From Coemansia sp. RSA 922 (lineage: Eukaryota; Kickxellomycota; Kickxellomycetes; Kickxellales; Kickxellaceae), in NCBI GenBank assembly GCA_027577415.1, contig JANBQS010000945.1, positions 1 through 10,166 on the forward strand: DNA of 10,166 nucleotides, read 5' to 3'. The notes below the pieces were generated by a model, which saw only the letters and a program-made list of their open reading frames with translations, did not search any database and was not told where the DNA came from. How positions within the stretch are numbered: the stretch's first letter is position 1; the number at the start of each line of letters is the position of its first letter. The position numbers and the translations under genes were made by a program. Positions 1 to 7,350 of this stretch are shown piece by piece.

Positions 1-537
1 ACTTTGACCATACAAGCGATAGTTACTGGAGTTATTCTTATGTAGTGTATAGACTTGCCCTCCATCGACACCACTTTTCTGTGTAGGAAATGGCAGTGAC
101 TAAATCACAGCTTACTACACGTCGCCTGAGATTTAGATGTTCAGTTCCTAGGTGTCATCTTCGGCCCAGGGTGCAATTTCACACCTTGCACATTTTCGGC
201 TTTGCTTGAGCCCTATGTAACCCACATGTCGCGCAAATGCACTATTGTCCTGCTTTAGACAACGGCTCACGCAGGATATTTATGCAGGGTAGGGGTTCTC
301 ACTGAGAAAAAGATCTAAGCCTCCTCTTCAGTTCACACATAATTAGGAAATCAATATAGCATGCAAGCCACTTGGCTTACGTACAACAAAACCATGTCTT
401 CCATAAGGACACATTCCACACTTGTAGTATGAGATCCGGCTTCTCTCTTTCTTTTTTCTTTGTCAACCATTTTTACATCCTCAAGCCAGCTATTTGCATT
501 TTTTTTCTGTCTATCTCACAGCGGGTGTCTATCAACA
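1..537. other. Intergenic region, no gene recognised
   Basis: Neither strand holds a credible coding region, tRNA or repeat array. The last ~100 bases before the ATG at 538 are pyrimidine-rich (T runs at about 441-460 and 499-507). This is what the leaders of the other genes in the window also look like, so this part probably contains the promoter and 5' UTR of the next gene. A CAG at 519-521 after a pyrimidine tract resembles a 3' splice site, but I found no convincing donor and branch point to go with it. Confidence 0.5.
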
Positions 538-2484
538 ATGTTTGCCTACATTGATACTTTGGCATACTTTCTTTTATCCTCAGCTCTCGGGGTTGTTTTT
601 CTGATAATATGTACTTCGCTTCACTTGCCAGTCTTGTGGGCATTTAGGCATCTTAAAAGGTCGCAGCCACCTACTCCAGCCGTTGCAGTTTCTCCATATG
701 CTGCCATCGTAGAGCCACTATTGTTTACGTTCCAAACTCTGCCGATGCCGATTGTTTACGAGGTCGTCGAGTACCTGGAGGGGTACTACAAAGATTCCTT
801 CAACATCCGTATGGACAGGCACAATGCTTCCAAAGCTGCCCTCGCTCCTTTGCTTTCGGTGAGCGAGCGTTGGCGCAAAGCAGCACTGGAGTCTATTTGC
901 GATAACTGCATGCTCGACTACAACCACTCTTGTGAGATACCCTTAATAGAGTTCTCTGCATGGCCTACCGACGTTCCACCAAGTTGGCCATACATGCCGC
1001 ATCTGGTCAAGCTAATTTTCGTGTCAGCCACGCTTGAAAAGATTTTGTCGGATGGAGTTCTTTGCTCGACGCTCACTTGGCAACAAAGCGAGAGCGTGGT
1101 ATTGCCTGCTGCGCGGACACTAATACTTAATCTGATGAGTACCGCCGATCGGAGTCTGGGGTTCGGCGACAGTCCGCATCACACTTCCGCGGAAAAGACA
1201 GTGGTTGTCAATTTCGCCCATCGTCTAAAGCGGCTGGCTCCTGCAGCGACCGATTTACACTTGTTTATTACCCCCACCGGCGGAACCCAAGCAAGGCACA
1301 CCCAGTTTTATGGCCTGCTAATATCGACGCTGTGTCGAGCGGGTATCAAGGGTGTGCATGTATACGCCGAACAAGCCACTATTCCCGTTTCACTCGACGT
1401 ACAGTGTCTATCCTTATTAACAAAGATTACTCAAGGAAAAGGTGTCGCCTGTGGTCCATTTGCTCGACTTGCCTACCTCAACGCGAACACGCTACAGATG
1501 CTTAGCATCAATGTTGGCACTGAAGACGATTGGCTCGGTTTGATTTATGGCGGCAGCAAAGTCTCGGCGACTTTTCATAGACTGGACGAACTTATCCTAC
1601 AGTTTACAGACGTCTCCTACGAAGAGATCTGGACGGCTATCGACTTCTTGGCTCCGTTTCCTGCACTATGGATGCTGGAGGTATTTGACAGATATCCATT
1701 CGACGACGACTTGCTTTTCAGACGTAATGGCAAAACGATGAAGCATCTTCGTATACCATTTTGCGCTCTTGTGGAAAACATCATGGGTAGATTCAAAGTT
1801 CTCAGCCGCAGCGGTGTTTCAAGGATGGATCTGGTTCGCATTGAAGCTGTTTTGGATGCGGATGATGCGGATGATACGGATGACGTAGACGATGTAGATG
1901 ATGCGGGTGATGCGGATGATGCGGATGATGCGGATGATGAGTTTGAAGCTGAGCGTGTGGACGCGGCAATCAAGCAGCAGTTACATTGTATACTGAAGAC
2001 AACAGCCGCTTTGTTTATTTCGGAAGACACCTTCGACATGCTATTGCGTGCTACTATTGAAGCTGCGCCTAGCACAAGTACTCTTCGGCATTTGAACTTT
2101 GGCGGTGTAGAGTTCTGTCTTGGCGGCGTGATCAAAGTAATCGCCGCCCTTACAAGCCTGGTAAGCTTGACTTGCAGTGTAAGAAACCAAGGCCTGGCTA
2201 TTGGGACAAATCCAGAGAGCTCGTGTTTGAGATGCTTCCGCAAAAAGTACTATCCGCTAAGCAAAAAATTCAAGGTGCTACGCGTACTGGGTACAGACGT
2301 ACCCCTTGTGGATGAGGTAGCGAGTGTTGCTATGCATATTGCCGTTGTGTGTCCAAATTTTGCGTTTGTGGATCTTCCGCACGAGCATCGCAAGGAGCTT
2401 AGCCTGGAAATCGCACGAGCTATTGCTAAAAGGCCGTTCAGACCATTTGCTGACTCTATTCGCCATCTTATGTTCAAGGATTAG
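538..2484 (+). CDS. F-box-like / leucine-rich-repeat-like protein with N-terminal membrane segment and acidic repeat
   Basis: 648 residues. The reading frame is open upstream to a TTG at 460, but 538 is the first in-frame ATG, with A at -3, and is the expected eukaryotic start. Residues 8-30 are strongly hydrophobic (ALGVVFLIICTSL core) and are followed by basic residues RHLKR, which fits a signal anchor. Residues 64-120 look like a degenerate F-box: FQTLP at 65-69, I/V/L-rich helix 71-80, then PLLSVSERW ending at W112 and AALE at 115-118. The rest is rich in spaced leucines (LxxLxL-like stretches), as in irregular LRR folds. Residues 440-467 are an Asp-rich repeat. The C-terminal 55 residues match the end of the gene at 7351-9030. 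F-box proteins usually choose substrates for SCF ubiquitin ligases; that role is inferred here. It is likely a member of a lineage-expanded fungal family. The gene is well supported, its function is not. Confidence 0.8.
   Translation: MFAYIDTLAYFLLSSALGVVFLIICTSLHLPVLWAFRHLKRSQPPTPAVAVSPYAAIVEPLLFTFQTLPMPIVYEVVEYLEGYYKDSFNIRMDRHNASKAALAPLLSVSERWRKAALESICDNCMLDYNHSCEIPLIEFSAWPTDVPPSWPYMPHLVKLIFVSATLEKILSDGVLCSTLTWQQSESVVLPAARTLILNLMSTADRSLGFGDSPHHTSAEKTVVVNFAHRLKRLAPAATDLHLFITPTGGTQARHTQFYGLLISTLCRAGIKGVHVYAEQATIPVSLDVQCLSLLTKITQGKGVACGPFARLAYLNANTLQMLSINVGTEDDWLGLIYGGSKVSATFHRLDELILQFTDVSYEEIWTAIDFLAPFPALWMLEVFDRYPFDDDLLFRRNGKTMKHLRIPFCALVENIMGRFKVLSRSGVSRMDLVRIEAVLDADDADDTDDVDDVDDAGDADDADDADDEFEAERVDAAIKQQLHCILKTTAALFISEDTFDMLLRATIEAAPSTSTLRHLNFGGVEFCLGGVIKVIAALTSLVSLTCSVRNQGLAIGTNPESSCLRCFRKKYYPLSKKFKVLRVLGTDVPLVDEVASVAMHIAVVCPNFAFVDLPHEHRKELSLEIARAIAKRPFRPFADSIRHLMFKD
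1855..1938 (+). repeat. 9-bp coding minisatellite (GATGCGGAT), acidic D-D-A repeat
   Basis: Nine 9-bp units plus one extra GAT lie in frame inside the F-box-like gene. The consensus is GAT GCG GAT. Units 1, 2, 7, 8 and 9 are identical to it, while units 3 to 6 carry point changes (ACG, GTA, GAC, GGT). The product is residues 440-467, nearly all Asp with every third residue Ala, Val or Thr and one Gly. Identical outer units around diverged central ones suggest recent slippage or unequal exchange. The repeat sits between two LRR-like parts of the protein, so it is probably a disordered acidic loop. Confidence 0.93.
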
Positions 2485-2831
2485 GACATTATTAAGCATA
2501 TCACATTTAAATTAATCAGCTATACTACTACCTACAATTGGTGTACGGGATATGCTAGTCAGAGTTGAGTAGCAGAAGACTGTGCTCATATTGGGCGATA
2601 CGCTTGAGATCTTTTTGGTTACATTTTAGCCGCTGACGATGTCTTAGAGACCCGATTCTGGAGATCGTCACAATTGTCTTGATCTGATGGACCGTAATCG
2701 TATTAGCAACCGCAGCCTTGGAATTTTATTTTGCGCTCTTTGCATTTTCTTGAATTGGCAATCTTCACTTCTTTCAAACCTTTTCATTTTTCATTTGTGC
2801 AGACACCAAGGCGATTGGAGCAATAGACAAA
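2485..2831 (+). promoter_or_regulatory. Intergenic region with GCN20 promoter and leader
   Basis: This 347-bp stretch separates the F-box-like gene from GCN20. An AT-rich patch near 2500-2515 probably serves 3' end formation of the upstream gene, though no exact AATAAA is present. Four ATTGG pentamers (inverted CCAAT) lie at 2537-2541, 2590-2594, 2754-2758 and 2814-2818. A long pyrimidine-rich run ends in TTTGTGCAG at 2802, which resembles a 3' splice site. Upstream ATGs are at 2552 (six codons then stop) and 2687 (56 codons, overlapping the GCN20 start out of frame). Whether these are in the mRNA depends on where transcription starts or whether the leader is spliced. Confidence 0.45.
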
Positions 2832-5072
2832 ATGGCCGAGTACCTAGACCAGAATAAGATTCAGAAGCTCCTTCGCTCGTATGTCCCAGATATCGACGAG
2901 GTCATTGTCGAGTATGTCCAGGGCTACTTGAATGACGCAGCAACAGCAATTGCCTTGTCGGGCGAGAAAGACAGCAGCGAGGACCCGGTTGAAGACCTTA
3001 TCAAGCCTATGCTCGAGGATGCTGCTAGTGACGAGGAAAAGGTCGCAACTCTGTGTGAGCAGTTTTCGCAAATGCTATCCGAGGTTGAGCAGCAAGCCAA
3101 CCCGCAGAAGCGCTCGAACATCTCCAAGCTCGCTGCACCGGTGAACATGGCTGCACAGCTCGCACAGATTGACAAGGCGGCAAAGGCACAGGCTGGTACT
3201 ACTGACCTGGCTCATGCCAAGGGCCGCACGGTGGCAAGCCAGGTCGACGTGAAGAAGCTACGCAAGGCTGAGATACGCATTGCTGCCAAGATTGAGAAGC
3301 GTGGTGTCAAGTCGTCACGCTACGAGGCATCCAAGCTGATCAACGAAAACCCACTGGACGACGACGACCTACTGATGCGGGTCAACCCAATTCTCGATTA
3401 CACGCTGAGTCGCGACAAGATCAAGGACGTCAAGCTGGATGGATTCGATATCTCGTATGCTGGAAAGCGCATTCTCACCAACTCTAGTGTACACTTGGTC
3501 TATGGTCGTCGCTACGGTCTCATTGGTAGGAACGGTATCGGTAAATCTACGCTTCTGCGCAACATTGCGCATCGTGAGTTGGCTGTACCGACTTATATCA
3601 GTATCCTGTTTGTCGAGCAAGAGATGATTGGTGATGACACTCCTGCCATTCGCTCTGTACTCAAGGCCGATATCTTCCGTGAGCAACTTTTGCGCGACGA
3701 GGCTTCTATCAACGAGGAGCTCAAAAAGCTCGATTCTCCTTCGCCTCTGGACGAGCGCGGCGAGGTAATGTCAAAGCACGAGATTGACGCAAAGAAGAAC
3801 GAGATGGGTGATCGCTTGAACGGCATCATGACAAAGCTGACAGAGATTGAGTCGGACAAGGCCGAGGCAAAGGCGGGCGAGATTTTGAACGGTCTTGGAT
3901 TCAGTGCGCTTGACTTCCAAAAGCCCACTCGGAGCTTCTCGGGTGGCTGGCGTATGCGACTGTCGTTGGCGCGTGCGCTGTTCTGTCGTCCGGACCTGCT
4001 GCTGCTCGATGAGCCTACGAACATGTTGGATATTCCCGCTGTCGTTTGGCTTGAGAGGTATTTGAAGACTTGGACTAGCACGCTGCTTGTTGTCTCTCAC
4101 GACCGAGAGTTTTTGGACGAGGTCGCTACGGACATTGTGCACCAGCACTCGGAGCAGCTCGATCAGTACCGCGGTAACTTCCAGACGTTCTGGTCAACTC
4201 GCGAGGAGCGTCGCAAGAACCAGATGCGCGAGTACGAGTCGCAGATGCAGCAACGCGCGCATTTGCAAGAGTTTATTGACCGCTGGAGGTACAATGCCAA
4301 TCGCGCTGCTCAGGCCCAGATGAAGATCAAGATCCTGGAGAAGATGCCCGAGCTGGAGAAGCCCGAGGACGACAAGATTGTGACGTTCTCATTCCCTGAT
4401 CCCGAGTCGATATCGCCGCCTGTGTTGTATATGACCGATGTAACGTTTAGCTACTCGGCAGAGCGCAAGATCCTGGACAAGGTTAATATTGACATGCAGA
4501 TGGACGCTCGTGTGGCTATCGTTGGTCCCAACGGCGCTGGTAAGACAACGCTGCTCAAGCTGCTCATTGGCACGCTAGACCCGACCTCGGGCGTGGTTCA
4601 TCGCCATGGGCGGTTGAGGATTGCGTACTTTTCGCAGCACCACGTCGACCAACTTGACCTCACGCTGACTGCGGTTGCTCACTTGAAGAAGATGTACCCG
4701 GGCAACTCGGACGAGGAGTACCGCCGTCACTTGGGCTGCTTTGGCATTTCGGGCATGACTGGTCTGCAGGAGATCAAGACGTTGTCGGGAGGACAAAAGA
4801 GTCGTGTGACCTTTGCTGGTCTGGCAGTGCAGCAGCCGCACTTTTTGGTTCTCGATGAGCCTACGAATCATCTGGATATGGAGTCGATGGATGCGCTGAC
4901 CACTGCGCTCAAGCAGTTCAAGGGCGGCGTGGTGCTGGTTTCGCACGACGAGCGCTTTATTGACTCGGTGTGCACAGAGATGTGGGTGTGTGCCGACCAA
5001 AAGGTCACAAAGTTCGCTGGCGAGGGTATCAAGGACTACAAGAAGATGATTTGCCCGCCCGATGAGAACTAG
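2832..5072 (+). CDS. GCN20: Gcn20-type ABCF ATPase, activator of Gcn2 kinase
   Basis: 746 residues, close to the 752 of yeast Gcn20. In yeast, Gcn20 binds Gcn1 on ribosomes and helps uncharged tRNA activate Gcn2, which phosphorylates eIF2alpha in amino-acid starvation. The start (AAAATGG) gives an N-terminus like ABCF3/Gcn20; in yeast the N-terminal part contacts Gcn1. It has two ABC domains and no membrane segments. Domain 1: Walker A GRNGIGKST at 232-240, Q-loop Q263, signature FSGGWRMR at 369-376, Walker B with D393-E394, switch H423. A charged linker (about 430-515) separates the domains. Domain 2: Walker A GPNGAGKTT at 565-573, Q602, signature LSGGQKSR at 651-658, D675-E676, H704. The first D-loop reads NMLD instead of the usual NHLD, a feature shared with yeast Gcn20 and a good argument for this subfamily over Arb1/ABCF2 or New1. 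All catalytic residues are intact and there is no intron in the coding region. Confidence 0.96.
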   Translation: MAEYLDQNKIQKLLRSYVPDIDEVIVEYVQGYLNDAATAIALSGEKDSSEDPVEDLIKPMLEDAASDEEKVATLCEQFSQMLSEVEQQANPQKRSNISKLAAPVNMAAQLAQIDKAAKAQAGTTDLAHAKGRTVASQVDVKKLRKAEIRIAAKIEKRGVKSSRYEASKLINENPLDDDDLLMRVNPILDYTLSRDKIKDVKLDGFDISYAGKRILTNSSVHLVYGRRYGLIGRNGIGKSTLLRNIAHRELAVPTYISILFVEQEMIGDDTPAIRSVLKADIFREQLLRDEASINEELKKLDSPSPLDERGEVMSKHEIDAKKNEMGDRLNGIMTKLTEIESDKAEAKAGEILNGLGFSALDFQKPTRSFSGGWRMRLSLARALFCRPDLLLLDEPTNMLDIPAVVWLERYLKTWTSTLLVVSHDREFLDEVATDIVHQHSEQLDQYRGNFQTFWSTREERRKNQMREYESQMQQRAHLQEFIDRWRYNANRAAQAQMKIKILEKMPELEKPEDDKIVTFSFPDPESISPPVLYMTDVTFSYSAERKILDKVNIDMQMDARVAIVGPNGAGKTTLLKLLIGTLDPTSGVVHRHGRLRIAYFSQHHVDQLDLTLTAVAHLKKMYPGNSDEEYRRHLGCFGISGMTGLQEIKTLSGGQKSRVTFAGLAVQQPHFLVLDEPTNHLDMESMDALTTALKQFKGGVVLVSHDERFIDSVCTEMWVCADQKVTKFAGEGIKDYKKMICPPDEN

Positions 5073-5169
5073 AGTACTTTTTGCAACTCGCCACTGTTGG
5101 CAATACAAATATAGTGAGCTATTTTTAAAGCGTTTGAGCGTTTATCTCAAAATCGAGAATCATCCGATC

Positions 5170-5272
5170 GTAAGTCGGATCAGCTCATATTCTCCATTAT
5201 TGGCATAAGCACAGCAAATGTCTCCACATTTTCCTTGCCTCTTTATCTTTTCTGATTTTGTCTAATTTACAG
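5170..5272 (+). other. Candidate 5' UTR intron of SCO1
   Basis: A perfect GTAAGT donor stands at 5170-5175. A CTGAT branch-point match (fungal CTRAY) at 5252-5256 is followed by a pyrimidine-rich tract and a TTACAG acceptor ending at 5272, so the adenine lies 17 nt from the 3' end. At 103 nt the length suits fungi. Splicing would remove an upstream ATG at 5218 that opens a 15-codon reading frame, leaving a leader without upstream ATGs between 5273 and the SCO1 start at 5302. Only about 97 bp remain between the GCN20 stop and the donor, so promoter and GCN20 3' end would be very close or overlapping. An inverted CCAAT (5199-5203) falls inside the intron. Confidence 0.5.
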
Positions 5273-5301
5273 CGGTTGAAATTTCAGTTACTCTTATAAA
5301 T

Positions 5302-6288
5302 ATGCGTGGTATCAGCACACTTTCGCGCACCGCGACTCGGGTGGCTCCTGCATTCCTTGGCCGGTCTCTGAATTCCTCCAAAGCTTTCGGAGTCGCTCGT
5401 GCTAGCCTCTCGCAACATGCTATGCGTACCCCGATTAATGCGCAGTCGGCTCAGCGCAGCTCTAGCGCGTCGCTGTTTTGCAGGACGTACAGCACTGAGC
5501 AGCCGCCAAAGAAAGCTCAGCCACTCAATGAGAAGGAGAGCAGCAGCGGATCTAGCAGCAGCAACGCCCGTAGCCCTGGCGGAGATGGCGGTATGAAGGA
5601 CATGCTCAGCCTTTTGCCTTCTAGCGGGCCACTATCGCCGATTGGAATTGGGTTCTTCTTGCTTACTTCGGCTGGCATTGTGTACTTTTTCACGGTGACC
5701 AAGGAGCAAGTCCGTGCTGAAAGGGAGAAGAGCAAGAACAAGTCCGAGGTCGTTGGAAAGGCCGACGTGGGCGGGCCCTTTGAGCTCACAGATCAGGATG
5801 GAAACACAGTCACCGACAAATCGCTCCTCGGCAAGTTTGCGCTGATTTACTTTGGCTTCTGCCATTGCCCAGACATCTGCCCCGAGGAGCTAGACAAGAT
5901 CGGCGAGGCCATGGACATTCTGGAGCGCAACCCAAAGACCAAGGATGCCGTCCAGCTGGTATTCGTCACTTGCGATCCTCAGCGCGACTCGCCGGCCGAG
6001 GTAAAGAAGTACTTGCAGCAGTTCCACCCAGGCTTTATTGGCCTGACGGGATCTGTCGACCAGATTGCTGCCATGTGCAAGGCGTACCGTGTATACTTTA
6101 GCAAGCCGCCCAGGGTCGACGAGGGACAGGACTACTTGGTTGATCATGCCATCTTCTCGTACTTTATGGACCCCGATGGCGAGTTTATTGACGTGTATGG
6201 CAAGGACAAGACCGCTACTACCATGGCTAGCGACATCGAGAGGCGTGTTACGCAGTTCCTAAATGCAGGCAGAAAGATCAAAAAGTAG
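5302..6288 (+). CDS. SCO1: Sco1-type mitochondrial copper chaperone for cytochrome c oxidase
   Basis: 328 residues. Sco proteins sit in the mitochondrial inner membrane with a thioredoxin-like domain in the intermembrane space, and help load copper into the CuA site of Cox2. The first ~65 residues are rich in Arg, Ser and Ala with no acidic residue until E66, as in a matrix-targeting presequence. R61-T62-Y63 then S64 fits an R-3 type processing site. A Ser/Gly-rich stretch (79-97) precedes one membrane segment at about 113-131. The thioredoxin-like domain covers about 150-325. The copper-binding CPDIC motif is C189 to C193, followed by PEELDKI, and the distal ligand is H282 in LVDHAIF. The CDPQRDS segment at 224-230 is also typical. 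An extra Cys, C187, makes the motif C-H-C-P-D-I-C, where human and yeast Sco1 have Thr or Ser. Fungi often have one or two Sco paralogues, so SCO1 versus SCO2 naming is open. Confidence 0.95.
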   Translation: MRGISTLSRTATRVAPAFLGRSLNSSKAFGVARASLSQHAMRTPINAQSAQRSSSASLFCRTYSTEQPPKKAQPLNEKESSSGSSSSNARSPGGDGGMKDMLSLLPSSGPLSPIGIGFFLLTSAGIVYFFTVTKEQVRAEREKSKNKSEVVGKADVGGPFELTDQDGNTVTDKSLLGKFALIYFGFCHCPDICPEELDKIGEAMDILERNPKTKDAVQLVFVTCDPQRDSPAEVKKYLQQFHPGFIGLTGSVDQIAAMCKAYRVYFSKPPRVDEGQDYLVDHAIFSYFMDPDGEFIDVYGKDKTATTMASDIERRVTQFLNAGRKIKK

Positions 6289-6593
6289 ACAAACTCCCTT
6301 TTTTTTACCACGTGGCATGCTTTTGCAGCAACTTTTATGCCTGTATCCACCACTCCTATCCTACCCGCCAAAATAAATATTCTTACTTGTGTCACCAATG
6401 CTTGCTCTAGAACTTGTAGTCCAAGTTGTCGGAGCAGATCGCTCATGATGACCATCTTTGCACGTGTCGTCACCATGCCTCGAGTCATCTGCACGGCTTG
6501 GCAAATCGCTACTACGACCTTTCCCTTTCCCTTCGCACCTCTTTTCTTTTATATATTTTATTTAATTTCGATTGCTTTACCTTCAATTTCACA
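6289..6593 (+). promoter_or_regulatory. SCO1 3' region and RAB18 promoter/leader
   Basis: This 305-bp gap holds a T8 run just after the SCO1 stop, a palindromic CACGTG (6309-6314, an E-box-type site that could be chance), the SCO1 polyadenylation signal at 6372-6377, and a pyrimidine-rich leader with an AT-rich TATATATTTTATTTAA-like patch at about 6550-6566 just upstream of the RAB18 ATG. The RAB18 frame stays open upstream to a TTG at 6426, but that extension shows no Rab homology and is best read as untranslated. Confidence 0.4.
6372..6377 (+). terminator. AATAAA polyadenylation signal of SCO1
   Basis: An exact AATAAA lies 84 nt past the SCO1 stop on the same strand, in AT-rich sequence. 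The distance is normal for a fungal 3' UTR. Confidence 0.5.
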
Positions 6594-7223
6594 ATGGAAA
6601 GAGCGACGACGCCGGAAATTGCCTCAACCTTCAAGATTCTGCTAGTTGGGGACTCGAACGTAGGAAAGTCGTCTATTTTGCTTCGGTTTACAGACGACCA
6701 CTTTTTGTCGCCCGAGGACACTAGCGCTACTATAGGAGTGGACTTTAAAGTGAAAATGTACGACTTGGACGGTACACGATACAAGCTGACCATCTGGGAC
6801 ACGGCGGGGCAGGAGCGGTTCAGGACATTGACTTCGTCTTACTACCGAGGCGCGCAGGGCGTAATCCTGGTCTACGACGTGTGTAGCCGCGAGTCATTCG
6901 AGCACTTGAACAACTGGGTAGATGAGCTCAACACGTATTGTTCTAGCGACGATATTATAAAGATGGTTATTGGGAATAAGATCGACAAGGAGTCTGAGCG
7001 GCAAGTGCCGAGGAAGGAGGGCGCGGAGTATGCGCGTAAGCACCAGACATTGTTTCTAGAGTGTAGCGCAAAGACTAGGATTGGCGTACAGCAGGCGGTC
7101 GAGGAGCTAGTGAATAAGATCGTGGAGACTCCGTCGCTCTGGCGTAAACCAGTGCAGACGAAAGGCGTCGTTTCTATTGACGACTCGGTTACGTCTGGTA
7201 TTCCTGGCGGCTGCGCTTGCTAG
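6594..7223 (+). CDS. RAB18: Rab18-type small GTPase
   Basis: 209 residues from the ATG at 6594 (CACAATGG), which aligns with the start of known Rab proteins. All G motifs are intact: P-loop GDSNVGKSS at 19-27, switch I T46 in ATIGVDFKVK, WDTAGQERF at 68-76, GNKID at 127-131 and ECSAK at 156-160. Q73 is the catalytic glutamine. The protein ends GGCAC, a CXC double geranylgeranylation site. Rab18 assignment rests on LRFTDDHF, IGVDFKVK, YYRGAQGVILVYDV, ELNTYC and the TPSLW segment, which match animal and plant Rab18 more closely than other Rabs. In animals Rab18 acts in ER, lipid droplet and Golgi traffic. Saccharomyces has no Rab18, but many other fungi keep one. The coding region has no intron. 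The 3' end converges on the gene at 7351-9030. Confidence 0.93.
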   Translation: MERATTPEIASTFKILLVGDSNVGKSSILLRFTDDHFLSPEDTSATIGVDFKVKMYDLDGTRYKLTIWDTAGQERFRTLTSSYYRGAQGVILVYDVCSRESFEHLNNWVDELNTYCSSDDIIKMVIGNKIDKESERQVPRKEGAEYARKHQTLFLECSAKTRIGVQQAVEELVNKIVETPSLWRKPVQTKGVVSIDDSVTSGIPGGCAC

Positions 7224-7277
7224 TCATATTGCCAAGGTTTATCGCCATTTTTTTATTTTTTTATTTTCTTGTATGTT

Positions 7278-7283
7278 TTTATT
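7278..7283 (-). terminator. AATAAA polyadenylation signal of the minus-strand F-box-like gene
   Basis: Read on the minus strand, AATAAA occurs 68 nt after the stop codon of the 7351-9030 gene, with further AATAAA-like runs near 7250-7266. Only 127 bp separate the two convergent stop codons, so the 3' UTRs of this gene and RAB18 probably overlap. RAB18 itself has no exact AATAAA in this gap. Confidence 0.45.
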
Positions 7284-7350
7284 TGAAATAGAAGTCAACC
7301 ACTATGATATCACCAAGATGTCTGTTCCATTGCCTCACTTCTTCGTGTCG

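Noticed and set aside
171..191. Small inverted repeat GTGCAA / TTGCAC
   Set aside because: A 6-bp stem with a 9-base loop is expected by chance in a region of this size and has no terminator or operator context.
460..537. Extension of the first F-box-like gene to a TTG at 460
   Set aside because: Nuclear genes start at ATG as a rule, and the extra 26 residues show no similarity. The ATG at 538 is preferred.
1855..1938. CRISPR-like array
   Set aside because: The units are 9 bp, without spacers, in frame within a coding gene. It is a minisatellite.
1617..2243. Long antisense reading frame rich in Ser-Ser-Ala repeats
   Set aside because: It lies wholly inside the F-box-like gene on the other strand. 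Its Ser repeat is only the complement of the GATGCGGAT array, and the sense frame has the homologous motifs.
3593..5108. Several antisense frames of 100-180 codons across GCN20
   Set aside because: They mirror a strongly conserved sense gene with biased codons, have no recognisable motifs and no leader or poly(A) context.
6426..6593. Extension of the RAB18 frame upstream of its ATG
   Set aside because: It depends on a TTG start, shows no Rab similarity, and the ATG at 6594 matches the family start exactly in place.
2832..7223. Operon or gene cluster made of GCN20, SCO1 and RAB18
   Set aside because: The three genes share a strand, but each has its own leader, at least one has its own poly(A) signal, and they serve unrelated processes.
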